A stretch of 38,478 bases of DNA. It comes from Desulfocapsa sp. (GTDB taxonomy: Bacteria; Desulfobacterota; Desulfobulbia; Desulfobulbales; Desulfocapsaceae). Numbering within the stretch: position 1 is the stretch's first letter; every line of letters begins with the position of its first letter. Positions 18,296-26,023 of the stretch are shown here, piece by piece. The notes under the pieces were generated by a model. The model did no database searches and was not told the DNA's origin. It saw only the letters and a list, made by a program, of their open reading frames with translations. A program made the translations under genes and the position numbers. The stretch lies in NCBI GenBank assembly GCA_016765495.1, contig JAESPV010000034.1:117346-155823 (forward strand), given 5' to 3'.

Positions 18296-20088
18296 TGGGG
18301 AATCTACAAGTGTTGAGAAAGTCATTTCTTATCGTAATGTTTTGCAGTACGGCCTTAATTTCTAATAGTATCGCATACAGTGAGTGTCTAGAGGGGGACT
18401 GTAAAAATGGTCATGGAATTCTTGTCCATAAAGATGGCAGGCGTTATGTGGGAGAGTTTGAACATGGCGCTATCCAGGGGAAAGGTGTGCTTACCAACGC
18501 CAATGGCGTTGAGTATTCAGGAGAATTCCAGCGTGGACGTTATAACGGGAAGGGTGTTTTAACAAGTCCTGATGGAAAACGATATGAAGGGGATTTTAAA
18601 GATAATGTTATTCACGGCAAAGGTGTTCTGACATACAAAGATGGAACAACATATGAAGGTGAATTTTACTTTGGTCGCTACCATGGTGTAGGAACGCTTA
18701 CATCCCCTGATGGCCGCCATTATGAAGGGGATTTCAGGAATAATCTACTGGAGGGGCAGGGGAAACTCAGCTATGCCGACGGGACGTATTTTGAAGGCAG
18801 GTTTCATGACGGTCAGCCGGCTGGAAAAGGTGTTAAAACCTATGCTGATGGGAGCAGATATGAGGGTGAATTTTATGGGGGGGAACGTCGGGGCGAAGGT
18901 ATATGGGTTGGTGCAGATCAAAACCATTATGAAGGAAGTTTTGCTCGTGATGCCTATAATGGTTATGGCGTACTGACCTATGCGGATGGAAGAAAGTACC
19001 GTGGTGAGTTCCTGGATAATTACAGGCACGGCGAAGGCGAATTAATCTATATAGATAAAACCAGATATGTTGGGCAGTTTGATCACGGAAAAATGCAGGG
19101 AACCGGTATTTTGTATTACCCTGATTTAAGTCGTTATGAGGGAAGCTTTGCAGACGGTAAACGCTCCGGAACAGGAATCCATTATTATGCAGACGGTTCC
19201 CGGTATGAAGGAGAGTTTCGTGAAGGAAAAGCAAATGGACAGGGAAAGTTAAACGTAATGGATGGAACTGTTTTTGCGGGTGCGTTTGTGGATGGGGAAC
19301 CGGTTCAGGAAAGAACTGAGATCGAATATGTCGAGGGATTAATTTCCTTGGAAATGGCAGAAATAGAAGAAAATCCTCCAGAATTACAATTTACTGAGTC
19401 TCCTCAGGAAGAGGTCGAACTTGTTCAGCCTGAAGAAGAGGCCGTCATAATCTCAAGTGGAAAAACGCATTCGTATATTTATCATAAAGGAAGGGTCTGC
19501 AATGCCTCTGATAAAAATCCCGTGGATGGAAGAGTGGAGTATTTGTTTTCCGATGGAATGTTTTATCGCGGTAACATGCAGGATGGACTTATGGATGGAA
19601 ACGGAATTTTAGAATATGCCAGTGGCGATATATACGATGGAGAAATTCACAAAGGAAAACTGCATGGAAACGGCGTCTATAAGTATAGCAACGGGCGTCG
19701 TTACGAGGGAGAATTTGTACACGGTGTAAAACATGGGTTAGGAGTGTTTGTCTATCCTGATGGTTCCCGATATGCAGGTGAATTCGAACAAGATCATTTC
19801 TCAGGAAAAGGTAGTTATTATTTTAATGATAGTAGTCACTATGAAGGGCAATTTAAGCTGGGTAGTTTCCATGGAAAGGGCAAACTTACCTATGCTGATG
19901 GAAGTGTGATTACTGGTGAGTTTAAAAATGATATGCCCCATGGTGATGTGACTCTTCTCTCTGCTGACGGAAGTCGCTATGAGGGCGAGTTTTTAATGGG
20001 GCGGAGAAATGGTTTTGGAAAACTGACCACAAAGGAAGGCAAACTGTACGAGGGGCAATTTCGTGATGATGAGTTTGTCGGATTGTGA
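18295..20088 (+). CDS. Exported MORN-repeat protein
   Basis: The 597-residue protein starts with a signal peptide-like sequence (VLRKSFLIVMFCSTALISNS, cleavage perhaps near SIAYS). It then has about 13 MORN repeats of 23 residues (pattern YEGEF...G.G.LTYADG) at about residues 50-345, an acidic linker at about 345-420 (QEEVELVQPEEEAV), and about 8 more repeats to the end. MORN repeats form elongated beta-hairpin rods and often mediate protein or membrane contacts; the location is probably periplasmic or outer-surface. The ATG overlaps the avtA stop (TGATG), so it is translationally coupled to an amino-acid enzyme, which is odd for an exported protein. Confidence 0.88.
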   Translation: MGNLQVLRKSFLIVMFCSTALISNSIAYSECLEGDCKNGHGILVHKDGRRYVGEFEHGAIQGKGVLTNANGVEYSGEFQRGRYNGKGVLTSPDGKRYEGDFKDNVIHGKGVLTYKDGTTYEGEFYFGRYHGVGTLTSPDGRHYEGDFRNNLLEGQGKLSYADGTYFEGRFHDGQPAGKGVKTYADGSRYEGEFYGGERRGEGIWVGADQNHYEGSFARDAYNGYGVLTYADGRKYRGEFLDNYRHGEGELIYIDKTRYVGQFDHGKMQGTGILYYPDLSRYEGSFADGKRSGTGIHYYADGSRYEGEFREGKANGQGKLNVMDGTVFAGAFVDGEPVQERTEIEYVEGLISLEMAEIEENPPELQFTESPQEEVELVQPEEEAVIISSGKTHSYIYHKGRVCNASDKNPVDGRVEYLFSDGMFYRGNMQDGLMDGNGILEYASGDIYDGEIHKGKLHGNGVYKYSNGRRYEGEFVHGVKHGLGVFVYPDGSRYAGEFEQDHFSGKGSYYFNDSSHYEGQFKLGSFHGKGKLTYADGSVITGEFKNDMPHGDVTLLSADGSRYEGEFLMGRRNGFGKLTTKEGKLYEGQFRDDEFVGL

Positions 20089-20160
20089 TTAAGTATCATC
20101 CCCGGTAAAGAGGGGTTCTGGTATAAACAATAATTACTGGTTTTACTACCTTGACTGATT

Positions 20161-20562
20161 ATGGTGCGAAAAATGCGTTGGAGCTACAAAACTGTACACT
20201 TTAGTTTGAAAAAAGATGGTTTGCTGGGAAGTTCATTTCTAGATGAGGATGAAATCGAACTTACTCTGAACGAGTATGGAAAATCCGGATGGGAACTTGT
20301 ATCTTTCATGGAAGTAAGTGATGGAATTATTGCAGTATTTAAACAGCCCTTTGGTTGTAGTCTGCCTGATTTTGAAGAAGAATCTATAGAGAAAGATCTT
20401 CTGGTAAAGGAAGAGGTGGTAGCAAAGCCCGCTAGCATGGTTATTACAGAAGAAAATCCGAGTTTTATTTCTCTAAAACAGAAAGAATCAGTAGAAGAAA
20501 AAACAGAAAAGAATAGAGATAACAATGTCGTTCGTGACGTTGGTGCCATTCTGATCGCTTGA
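20161..20562 (+). CDS. DUF4177-like protein with disordered acidic tail
   Basis: The N-terminal 60 residues (WSYKTVHFSLKK...LNEYGKSGWELVSFMEVSDGIIAVFKQP) match the pattern of the DUF4177 fold: an opening YK strand, then GWELVS and a closing hydrophobic strand. The remaining 70 residues are charged and low in complexity. No function is known. The start is uncertain between the Met at 20161 and the one at 20173, since neither has a clear ribosome site. It is followed by a palindromic element. Confidence 0.72.
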   Translation: MVRKMRWSYKTVHFSLKKDGLLGSSFLDEDEIELTLNEYGKSGWELVSFMEVSDGIIAVFKQPFGCSLPDFEEESIEKDLLVKEEVVAKPASMVITEENPSFISLKQKESVEEKTEKNRDNNVVRDVGAILIA

Positions 20563-20604
20563 CAGTTGTGCAAGAATATAAGAACTAACACTGGTGCATG
20601 GTCA

Positions 20605-20687
20605 GGAACGTACACGAAATAACTTGAGCATCTCGGAGTCTGTGCCTACCTGGTTGCCATTTGTTCAAAATATTTAGTTCCCGTTCC
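20605..20687. repeat. Palindromic intergenic element, copy 3 (long loop)
   Basis: GGAACG (20605-20610) pairs with CGTTCC (20682-20687). The left arm continues TACACGAAATAACTTGAGCA and the right arm is its imperfect complement ending in TTGTTCAAAATATTTAG. The element sits in the 225-base gap between the DUF4177-like gene and the M20 amidohydrolase; nothing else is seen in that gap. Confidence 0.65.
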
Positions 20688-20787
20688 CAGGTCGGCCACT
20701 ATAAAAACCGTATCAGAATACTTTCGTTGAAAAAAACAGGTAAGCACAGGCTCTTCCGGGAAATTATTCTGTAAGGTAATAAAATCC

Positions 20788-21960
20788 ATGAAAACAGTTC
20801 CAGGTATAAGCTCTCAGCTATATTCATGGATGCGGGATATCAGAAAGACAATCCATCAGCATCCTGAGCTCTCATGTGAGGAGCTGACCACTGCTGCATT
20901 TGTTCATCAAAAACTCTCTGCAATTGGTATCCGTTCGGTACGGCGAGTAGCCGACACAGGACTGGTTGCAGAAATAGGTTCCCCCGATACTTCTGCCATT
21001 GTAGGTTTGAGGGCTGATATGGATGCCCTTCCAATTGTAGAAGAAACGGGGCTAAGCTATGCTTCGGTCAACCCGGGAATTATGCACTCCTGCGGACATG
21101 ACGGGCATGTCGCCATGTTGCTCGGTGCCGCTACTCTTTTACAGAAGATGGAACTTCCTGGCAGAGTACGACTCCTGTTTCAACCGGCAGAAGAAAAGGG
21201 CACTGGTGCAGAAAGAATGATTGCTGACGACGCCATTAAGGATCTTTCGGCAATATTCAGTGGTCATATAGACACTCATTTTGAAACCGGTGTTATAACC
21301 GTTGATGAAGGCATCATCTGTGCCTATGCAGATCCCTTCTCGATCAAAATGCTGGGGAGCAGCGGACATGCCGCAAGACCTCACGAATGCAAGGATACAA
21401 TTGTAGCTGCCGCCGGCCTTATTACTTCCCTGCAGTCACTTGTTTCACGAGAGATTGATCCGAATCATGCTGCTGTGCTGACTATTGGAAAAATCGCAGC
21501 TGGTGAAACACATAATGTGATTGCAGGGGAGGCACATATTGAGGGGACAATTCGCAGTACCCATCCAGATGCAAGGAAACGTATGCTTGCCGGCTTGCAG
21601 AGGATGGTTCAGGGTGCTGCTTCCTCCTATCAGGTAGGGGCAGAATTAAGATTCTCCGAACCTCTGCCGGCAGTGATTAATAATTGCACAGCTGCATCAA
21701 TCGCAAGAACCGCTGCTCAAACAGTTGTGGCTGAAGAAAATGTTATTTCACAAGGCCGATCAAGTCTTGGGGGAGAAGACTTTTCCTTCTATCTCAAGAA
21801 AATTCCAGGTTGCATGGTTCGTTTTGGAGCAAAGATCTCAGATGAGACTGGTTCTGCTCACAGTTCAACTTTTGATTTTGACGATGGTGTGCTTCCGATA
21901 GGGGCATCCTGGTACGCAAAAGTAGCGCAGACATTTCTCCAGAATCATCGGAAAGATTAA
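20788..21960 (+). CDS. M20-family amidohydrolase (N-acyl amino acid / hippurate hydrolase type)
   Basis: A 390-residue zinc-dependent amidohydrolase. Metal-binding and catalytic signatures are GLRADMDALPIVEETG near residue 75, MHSCGHDGHVAMLLGAA near residue 100, and LLFQPAEEKGTGAERM near residue 135 with the catalytic Glu pair. A second zinc histidine lies near the C-terminus in SAHSSTFDFDD. There is no signal peptide, so it is cytoplasmic. It cleaves N-acyl amino acids or similar amides; the exact substrate is unknown. It is followed, across a repeat element, by two genes of gamma-glutamyl chemistry, which may hint at a peptide or conjugate substrate. Confidence 0.92.
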   Translation: MKTVPGISSQLYSWMRDIRKTIHQHPELSCEELTTAAFVHQKLSAIGIRSVRRVADTGLVAEIGSPDTSAIVGLRADMDALPIVEETGLSYASVNPGIMHSCGHDGHVAMLLGAATLLQKMELPGRVRLLFQPAEEKGTGAERMIADDAIKDLSAIFSGHIDTHFETGVITVDEGIICAYADPFSIKMLGSSGHAARPHECKDTIVAAAGLITSLQSLVSREIDPNHAAVLTIGKIAAGETHNVIAGEAHIEGTIRSTHPDARKRMLAGLQRMVQGAASSYQVGAELRFSEPLPAVINNCTAASIARTAAQTVVAEENVISQGRSSLGGEDFSFYLKKIPGCMVRFGAKISDETGSAHSSTFDFDDGVLPIGASWYAKVAQTFLQNHRKD

Positions 21961-22004
21961 GGAACGTACACGAAAAAAAATTGAACATATCAGGTTCCCG
22001 TTCT
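21961..22004. repeat. Palindromic intergenic element, copy 4
   Basis: It starts at the first base after the M20 stop codon with GGAACGTACACGAA, identical over its first 14 bases to copy 3, and ends with GGTTCCCGTTCT. It separates the M20 gene from the carboxylate-amine ligase. Confidence 0.65.
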
Positions 22005-22023
22005 TAAGCAAAGAGGAGTTTTA

Positions 22024-23157
22024 GTGATAACAGACAAAAAGCAAACTCCACTTACCTTTATTCCCAGCCCTTCCTATACACTCGGAGTGGAGCTGGAATT
22101 TCAAACTCTGGATAGAGATACTCTCAATCTTGCCCCTTTTGCGCCAATTTTACTTGAAACAGCACCGGCCATTTTGCGTCCGCGAATAACTCAGGAATGG
22201 ATACGATCTATTCTGGAAATACGGACAGGGATTTGTGAGAGTCTTCGGGATGTGGAAAATGATCTGCTGCAAACCTGTTCCATGGCCGAAGAACTGGCAG
22301 CCGAGAATAATTGTCTGCTTTATGCTGCTTCTCTTCATCCTTTTGCCCGTGCAGAAGATCAGATTTTGACCAGTGATCCCCGTTATGAACGGATTATGGA
22401 AGAGTTGCAAATTGTGGGAAGACGGTTTATCTCCCAGGGCTTTCATGTCCATGTCGGTATGATTGATGGGGATACTGCGGTAAAAGTATGTGACAAGATT
22501 CAACCCTACCTTCCGCTTCTTCTTGCATTGTCTGCTTCTTCCCCCTTTTATGAAGGTGTAGATACAGGACTGATGTCCTATCGAACAAAATTGTTTGAGG
22601 TATTGCCTCTCGCCGGGATTTATGAAGAAATCGGTGATTGGAATGCTTTTTTAAATGAATTGGAATTATTACGAAAAGCGGGTGTGGTAGGATCAATAAA
22701 GGATCTCTGGTGGGACGCAAGACCGCACCCCGGGTTTGGAACTCTTGAAATTCGTGCCTGTGACCTTCCCATACAGTTTGGAGATATTTTAGGGATAGCT
22801 GCCATAATTCAGGCTTTTGTAGCAACTCTTGCAGAATCAAAGCTGGAAGCTGCTTCCTGTAACCAGCAATTCTTACGAAGTAATAAGTGGCAGGCGGTAC
22901 GGTATGGTCTTGACGGAACCTTTTTTGATCCTCTCGGTTTTCTTGGTGGAGGGAAGATGACCATACGCCAGGGAGTGCATGCTCTAATTAAGAAAGTTCA
23001 ACCCATGGTTAAGCGTTTTGGCTCAGAGCGTTACATAAATATGCTTAATAGAATTCTAACTGATGGCACTGGAGCGGATTGCCAACGACGCTCCTATCAG
23101 AAAAGTAAAGATTTTAAAGAAGTCATTAAACAACTACATGAGAATTTTTGGGCATGA
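22024..23157 (+). CDS. Carboxylate-amine ligase, GCS2 / YbdK family (glutamate-cysteine ligase type 2)
   Basis: An ATP-dependent ligase of 377 residues that joins the gamma-carboxyl of glutamate to an amine. The YTLGVELEFQTLD motif at residues 18-30 and GFHVHVGM near residue 140 are the family's glutamate and metal binding elements, and WWDARPHPGFGTLEIRACD near residue 235 is also diagnostic. The start is GTG with AGAGGAG 5 bases upstream. Its stop overlaps the start of the gamma-glutamyltransferase (ATGA). Whether it makes gamma-glutamylcysteine cannot be decided from the sequence. Confidence 0.92.
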   Translation: MITDKKQTPLTFIPSPSYTLGVELEFQTLDRDTLNLAPFAPILLETAPAILRPRITQEWIRSILEIRTGICESLRDVENDLLQTCSMAEELAAENNCLLYAASLHPFARAEDQILTSDPRYERIMEELQIVGRRFISQGFHVHVGMIDGDTAVKVCDKIQPYLPLLLALSASSPFYEGVDTGLMSYRTKLFEVLPLAGIYEEIGDWNAFLNELELLRKAGVVGSIKDLWWDARPHPGFGTLEIRACDLPIQFGDILGIAAIIQAFVATLAESKLEAASCNQQFLRSNKWQAVRYGLDGTFFDPLGFLGGGKMTIRQGVHALIKKVQPMVKRFGSERYINMLNRILTDGTGADCQRRSYQKSKDFKEVIKQLHENFWA

Positions 23158-24680
23158 GTAAATATACAAAATCAATAGTTGCTTCGGGGCACCCATTGGT
23201 GAGTGAGGCAGCAGGAATTGTTTTAAAAGAAGGTGGAAATGCCTTTGATGCAGTGGTAGCAGCCGGTTTTGCTTCGACTGTTGTTGAGCCAGCCTTGAAC
23301 AACCTTGGTGGTGGAGGGCTTTTGCTTGGTCATTCAGCAGAAAAAGGACACAATCTATTTTTTGATTTCTTTGTTGATACACCCGGTATTGGCTCAAAAA
23401 ATGGTGTTGATAAACCACATTTCTTTCCGGTTACTGTTCAATTCTCAGGAAGTAAACAGATTTTTAACGTTGGCCTTGGCTCGGTTGCTGTACCTGGAAC
23501 GTTGAAAGGATTGCTGTATACTCATAAGCGTCTTGGTTTTATGGAGCTAGCCGATGTTTTGGCACCAGCCATTCAACTTGCTAAAAGCCATGTCGTAAAT
23601 GAGAGGCAGGCCTATTTTCTTAAATTGCTTTATCCCATCATGACCCTTTTTCCTGAAGGAAACACGATTTATAAACCGGACGGGGACTATCTCAAAGAAG
23701 GTGCAAGGCAGGTTAATAATGATTTGTCCAGCTTTCTTGAGATGGTTGCGGCAGGAGACGGAGACATGTTTTATCATGGAGAGATAGCCAAAAGGATCTC
23801 TCTGGATATGGAGGCTAATGGTGGCTTGCTTACTTATCAGGACCTTGCTGCCTATGAAGTTAAAGAACGAACTCCTATGGCAGTATCGTTCCGGGATTAC
23901 AAATTACTTACTGCTCCAGCACCTTCCATGGGTGGCGCGTTAATTGGTTTATCTCTTTCTCTACAATCATTATACGGCAGGCCGAACTATCCATTTGCAG
24001 AAGATGAATATCTTTTGCACACCACAGGGTTGATGCAGGAAGTTGAAAAAATACGGAAGAGTGGCTTTAGCACTGAAAAAGATTTAAAAGCTTTTTTCAA
24101 CGCAACCCAGGGAGAACAAAGTGTGGAAAATATACGGTTATTCTCACGTGGAACAACTCATATCTCCATTGCCGATAAGAATGGAAATTGCGCATCCATG
24201 ACATGTTCAAATGGAGAAGGTTCTGGATACTTTGCGCCAGGAACAGGAGTGATGCTGAATAATATGATGGGTGAGGATGATCTGCATCCGGAAGGTTTCC
24301 ATTCGAGTCCATCCGGGCAACGAGTGGGGTCTATGATGTCGCCCTCTTTGCTCACAAAAGATGGTGACGTGAAGCTGGTTATTGGGAGTGGTGGTTCCAA
24401 AAGAATCAGAACCGCTGTGACTCAGGTATTATATCAAGTTGTGGATTACAAGCGTTCCCTTCAAGAAGCCATCGATGCCCCGCGCCTGCATTGGGATGGG
24501 GATGTGGTTCAAGTAGAACCAGGATTTCCTGCAAAGGCCGTTGAAACACTTGCAAGCCGTGTAAAAATCAATGAGTGGGCAGCCAAAGGTGTCTATTTTG
24601 GAGGAGTTCACGCTGTAATACCAGGCATTGAAGGGGTCGCTGATGCGCGCCGTGGCGGCGGTGTGATAGAAATTGAGTAA
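23154..24680 (+). CDS. ggt: Gamma-glutamyltransferase family protein
   Basis: An Ntn-hydrolase of 508 residues that transfers or hydrolyses gamma-glutamyl groups. I start it at ATG 23154, which overlaps the upstream TGA (ATGA); a TTG at 23148 is the alternative. The N-terminal half carries GNAFDAVVAAGFASTVVEPALNNLGGGG. The self-cleavage site is RGTTHISIADKNGN, with the first Thr (about residue 334) as nucleophile. The oxyanion and substrate motifs GSMMSPSLL and GSGGSKRIRTAV follow. Unlike most bacterial GGTs it has no signal peptide, so it appears cytoplasmic. Translational coupling to a gamma-glutamyl ligase suggests the pair makes and breaks one conjugate. Confidence 0.9.
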   Translation: MSKYTKSIVASGHPLVSEAAGIVLKEGGNAFDAVVAAGFASTVVEPALNNLGGGGLLLGHSAEKGHNLFFDFFVDTPGIGSKNGVDKPHFFPVTVQFSGSKQIFNVGLGSVAVPGTLKGLLYTHKRLGFMELADVLAPAIQLAKSHVVNERQAYFLKLLYPIMTLFPEGNTIYKPDGDYLKEGARQVNNDLSSFLEMVAAGDGDMFYHGEIAKRISLDMEANGGLLTYQDLAAYEVKERTPMAVSFRDYKLLTAPAPSMGGALIGLSLSLQSLYGRPNYPFAEDEYLLHTTGLMQEVEKIRKSGFSTEKDLKAFFNATQGEQSVENIRLFSRGTTHISIADKNGNCASMTCSNGEGSGYFAPGTGVMLNNMMGEDDLHPEGFHSSPSGQRVGSMMSPSLLTKDGDVKLVIGSGGSKRIRTAVTQVLYQVVDYKRSLQEAIDAPRLHWDGDVVQVEPGFPAKAVETLASRVKINEWAAKGVYFGGVHAVIPGIEGVADARRGGGVIEIE

Positions 24681-24719
24681 TTAAGTCCTTCGTTGTGTAG
24701 AAAATACTCATCGTATGGG

Positions 24720-24747
24720 GAAGGGTGGGTAAAAATGACTCACCTTC
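24720..24747 (+). terminator. Hairpin after the gamma-glutamyltransferase gene
   Basis: GAAGG and CCTTC, then TGGGT and ACTCA, form a stem with one bulged G around AAAAATG, 39 bases after the stop codon. It lacks a T-run and so is at best a weak terminator. Confidence 0.35.
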
Positions 24748-24827
24748 TCAAGGAGATTTCCAGATAGTATTCAAGTGGTGTGTTTAAAGTTCTGTAAAAA
24801 CAGCCAGTTGTGTTTTTGCGAGTAAGT

Positions 24828-24843
24828 TGGCACGTATGTTGTA
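24828..24843 (+). promoter_or_regulatory. Sigma-54 (-24/-12) promoter-like element in front of a candidate sRNA
   Basis: TGGCACGTATGTTGTA matches the sigma-54 consensus TGGCACG-N4-TTGCW in every fixed position except the C of the -12 GC, with the exact GG-N10-GN spacing. The predicted start is near 24854, just upstream of a hairpin-rich segment and terminator. Confidence 0.55.
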
Positions 24844-24853
24844 ACAATAGAGG

Positions 24854-24920
24854 GAAAATGAACTTCATTTTTTCCCCTCCCTGTAACCCCTCTGGTCTGT
24901 TCCAGGGGGGTTATTTTTTT
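24854..24920 (+). ncRNA. Candidate sigma-54-dependent small RNA, about 67 nt
   Basis: From the predicted start the transcript would contain a 5' hairpin (AAAATGA, loop ACT, TCATTTT), a single-stranded pyrimidine linker with CCCCTCCC, then a strong intrinsic terminator. The linker is complementary to purine-rich ribosome-binding sites, a common seed type in regulatory sRNAs. No ORF with a ribosome site lies inside. Promoter, hairpin, seed and terminator in this order are seen directly; the sRNA itself is inferred. Confidence 0.5.
24885..24920 (+). terminator. Strong intrinsic terminator
   Basis: AACCCC and GGGGTT, then CTGG and CCAG, form the stem around TCTGTT, followed by ATTTTTTT. No protein gene ends close by (ggt ends about 200 bases upstream), so it probably ends the candidate sRNA. 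Confidence 0.85.
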
Positions 24921-24955
24921 GGGTTCCGCTAAAAATATAAGATCTCTTGGACAGG

Positions 24956-25024
24956 GGGTAATATTTACCCGAATGCTACAGGACGCTGGGAATAATATAC
25001 CCTGTTTAGACGTATCCCGGATAC
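24956..25024. promoter_or_regulatory. Operator-like inverted repeats upstream of the zraP-like sigma-54 promoter
   Basis: GGGTAATATTTACCC (24956-24970) and GGGAATAATATACCC (24988-25002) are related at 11 of 15 positions, and their centres are 32 bp apart, about three helical turns. A third palindrome, GTATCC-C-GGATAC, lies at 25012-25024. They sit about 90-160 bp before the predicted start, where enhancer-binding activators of sigma-54 promoters bind. A further perfect palindrome, TAATATG-TTT-CATATTA, is at 25044-25060 in an AT-rich stretch that could be bent DNA. Confidence 0.5.
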
Positions 25025-25087
25025 TCCAAAAAAATGATTCTTATAATATGTTTCATATTAGCAAGTAATTATATCTTTATATGTCAT

Positions 25088-25103
25088 TGGCGCGGCCATT
25101 GCA
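25088..25103 (+). promoter_or_regulatory. Sigma-54 promoter of the ZraP-like gene
   Basis: TGGCGCGGCCATTGCA differs from TGGCACG-N4-TTGCA at one base and keeps the exact GG-N10-GC spacing. The predicted start is near 25114, giving a leader of about 50 bases that contains a GTAGC/GCTAC hairpin and a GGAG ribosome site. Confidence 0.78.
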
Positions 25104-25164
25104 TTAGTATAGAAAAAGAGTAGCTCTGTCGCTACTATCAAATTAACTCCATGGAGATTAAATA

Positions 25165-25632
25165 ATGAAAAAAACACTTGTAATTACAGCCCTGGCTACA
25201 GTTATTGGTTTAACAGGATTATATCAGGCGTCAGCATACAAGGGGTATGGCGATATGAAAGGTGGTGGCTGCAATGGTTCGGCAATGGGAATGCAGATGC
25301 CTGCACAAATAGATGAGGCCACAAAAGCAAAACTTGATGTGTTTCTTCAGGACACCCAAAACCTGCGTAAGAGCATTGTAGTGAAACGTGCTCAAAAAAG
25401 AGCTTTGATGAATAGTGAAGAACCAGATATCAAAAGAGTTGGTGAGTTAACTGGCGAGTTGTTCGACCTGCATGTTTCCATGCGTACAAAAGCTGAGGCG
25501 GCCGGGTTGGGTGATATTATAGGGCAGAGATGTGGGTATGGAAAATGCGATGGCCCCAGTTCACATCATGGTCGTAGAGGGATGATGGGTGGACAGGGTA
25601 TGCCCGGTGGTCAAGTACCAGCTGTTAATTAG
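25165..25632 (+). CDS. ZraP/CpxP/Spy-like periplasmic metal-binding protein
   Basis: A 155-residue exported protein. A signal peptide is clear (MKKTLVITALATVIGLTGLYQASA, cleaved before YKG). The mature core is helical (DEATKAKLDVFLQDTQNLRKSIVVKRAQKRALM and VGELTGELFDLHVSMRTKAEAAGL), as in the LTXXQ/heavy-metal-resistance family. The ends are rich in Cys, His, Met and Gly (GGGCNGSAMGMQM; RCGYGKC...SSHHGRRGMMGG), which suits metal binding. ZraP relatives bind zinc and tune a ZraSR two-component system that acts through sigma-54, and the promoter here has exactly that form. No sensor or regulator gene lies next to it. Confidence 0.87.
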   Translation: MKKTLVITALATVIGLTGLYQASAYKGYGDMKGGGCNGSAMGMQMPAQIDEATKAKLDVFLQDTQNLRKSIVVKRAQKRALMNSEEPDIKRVGELTGELFDLHVSMRTKAEAAGLGDIIGQRCGYGKCDGPSSHHGRRGMMGGQGMPGGQVPAVN

Positions 25633-25867
25633 ATTCTACGATTGATACGGAATAAATTGAGAGTTTGTCAACCACAAAGCATTAGGTGACACGGTTTTGG
25701 TGTAATGATATCAGGGGACTATGTGTGTGAACCATATCCGTGCTTTACAGAATAATCTTCCGGAAACTACGTTTGCCTGTCTTTTCAAAGAAATTATTCT
25801 GATAATACACGTATACTGGCTTATTTTATGTCCGCCGGTGTTCGTAAATCAATCGAGTATGTTTTTT

Positions 25868-25903
25868 AGCCCTGTCAGTATATAAACTGATGGGGCTTTT
25901 TTT
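25868..25903 (+). terminator. Intrinsic terminator
   Basis: AGCCC and GGGCT, then TCAGT and ACTGA, form the stem around ATATAA, followed by TTTTTTT. It lies 236 bases after the zraP-like stop and probably ends that transcript. The intervening stretch 25633-25867 contains no ORF or structure that I can name. Confidence 0.8.
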
Positions 25904-25984
25904 ATGGTTTGATGTGGAAAGGTCTTGGCGTTGTACTGTTTCGTTGTGTGGGTACAATATATGGTATGTATTGGTTGTGTTATC

Positions 25985-26013
25985 TTGACAACAGCTGATG
26001 TCCAAGGTATCTT
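25985..26013 (+). promoter_or_regulatory. Sigma-70 promoter of the cobalamin riboswitch transcript
   Basis: A perfect TTGACA (25985-25990), a 17-base spacer and TATCTT (26008-26013). The predicted start is near 26020, a few bases before the riboswitch P1 stem. Confidence 0.65.
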
Positions 26014-26023
26014 CATCTAAGTG

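Noticed and set aside
25812..25817. TATACT as the -10 of a promoter for an extra RNA ending at the 25868-25903 terminator
   Set aside because: No acceptable -35 at 16-18 bases; the terminator is adequately explained as the end of the zraP-like transcript.
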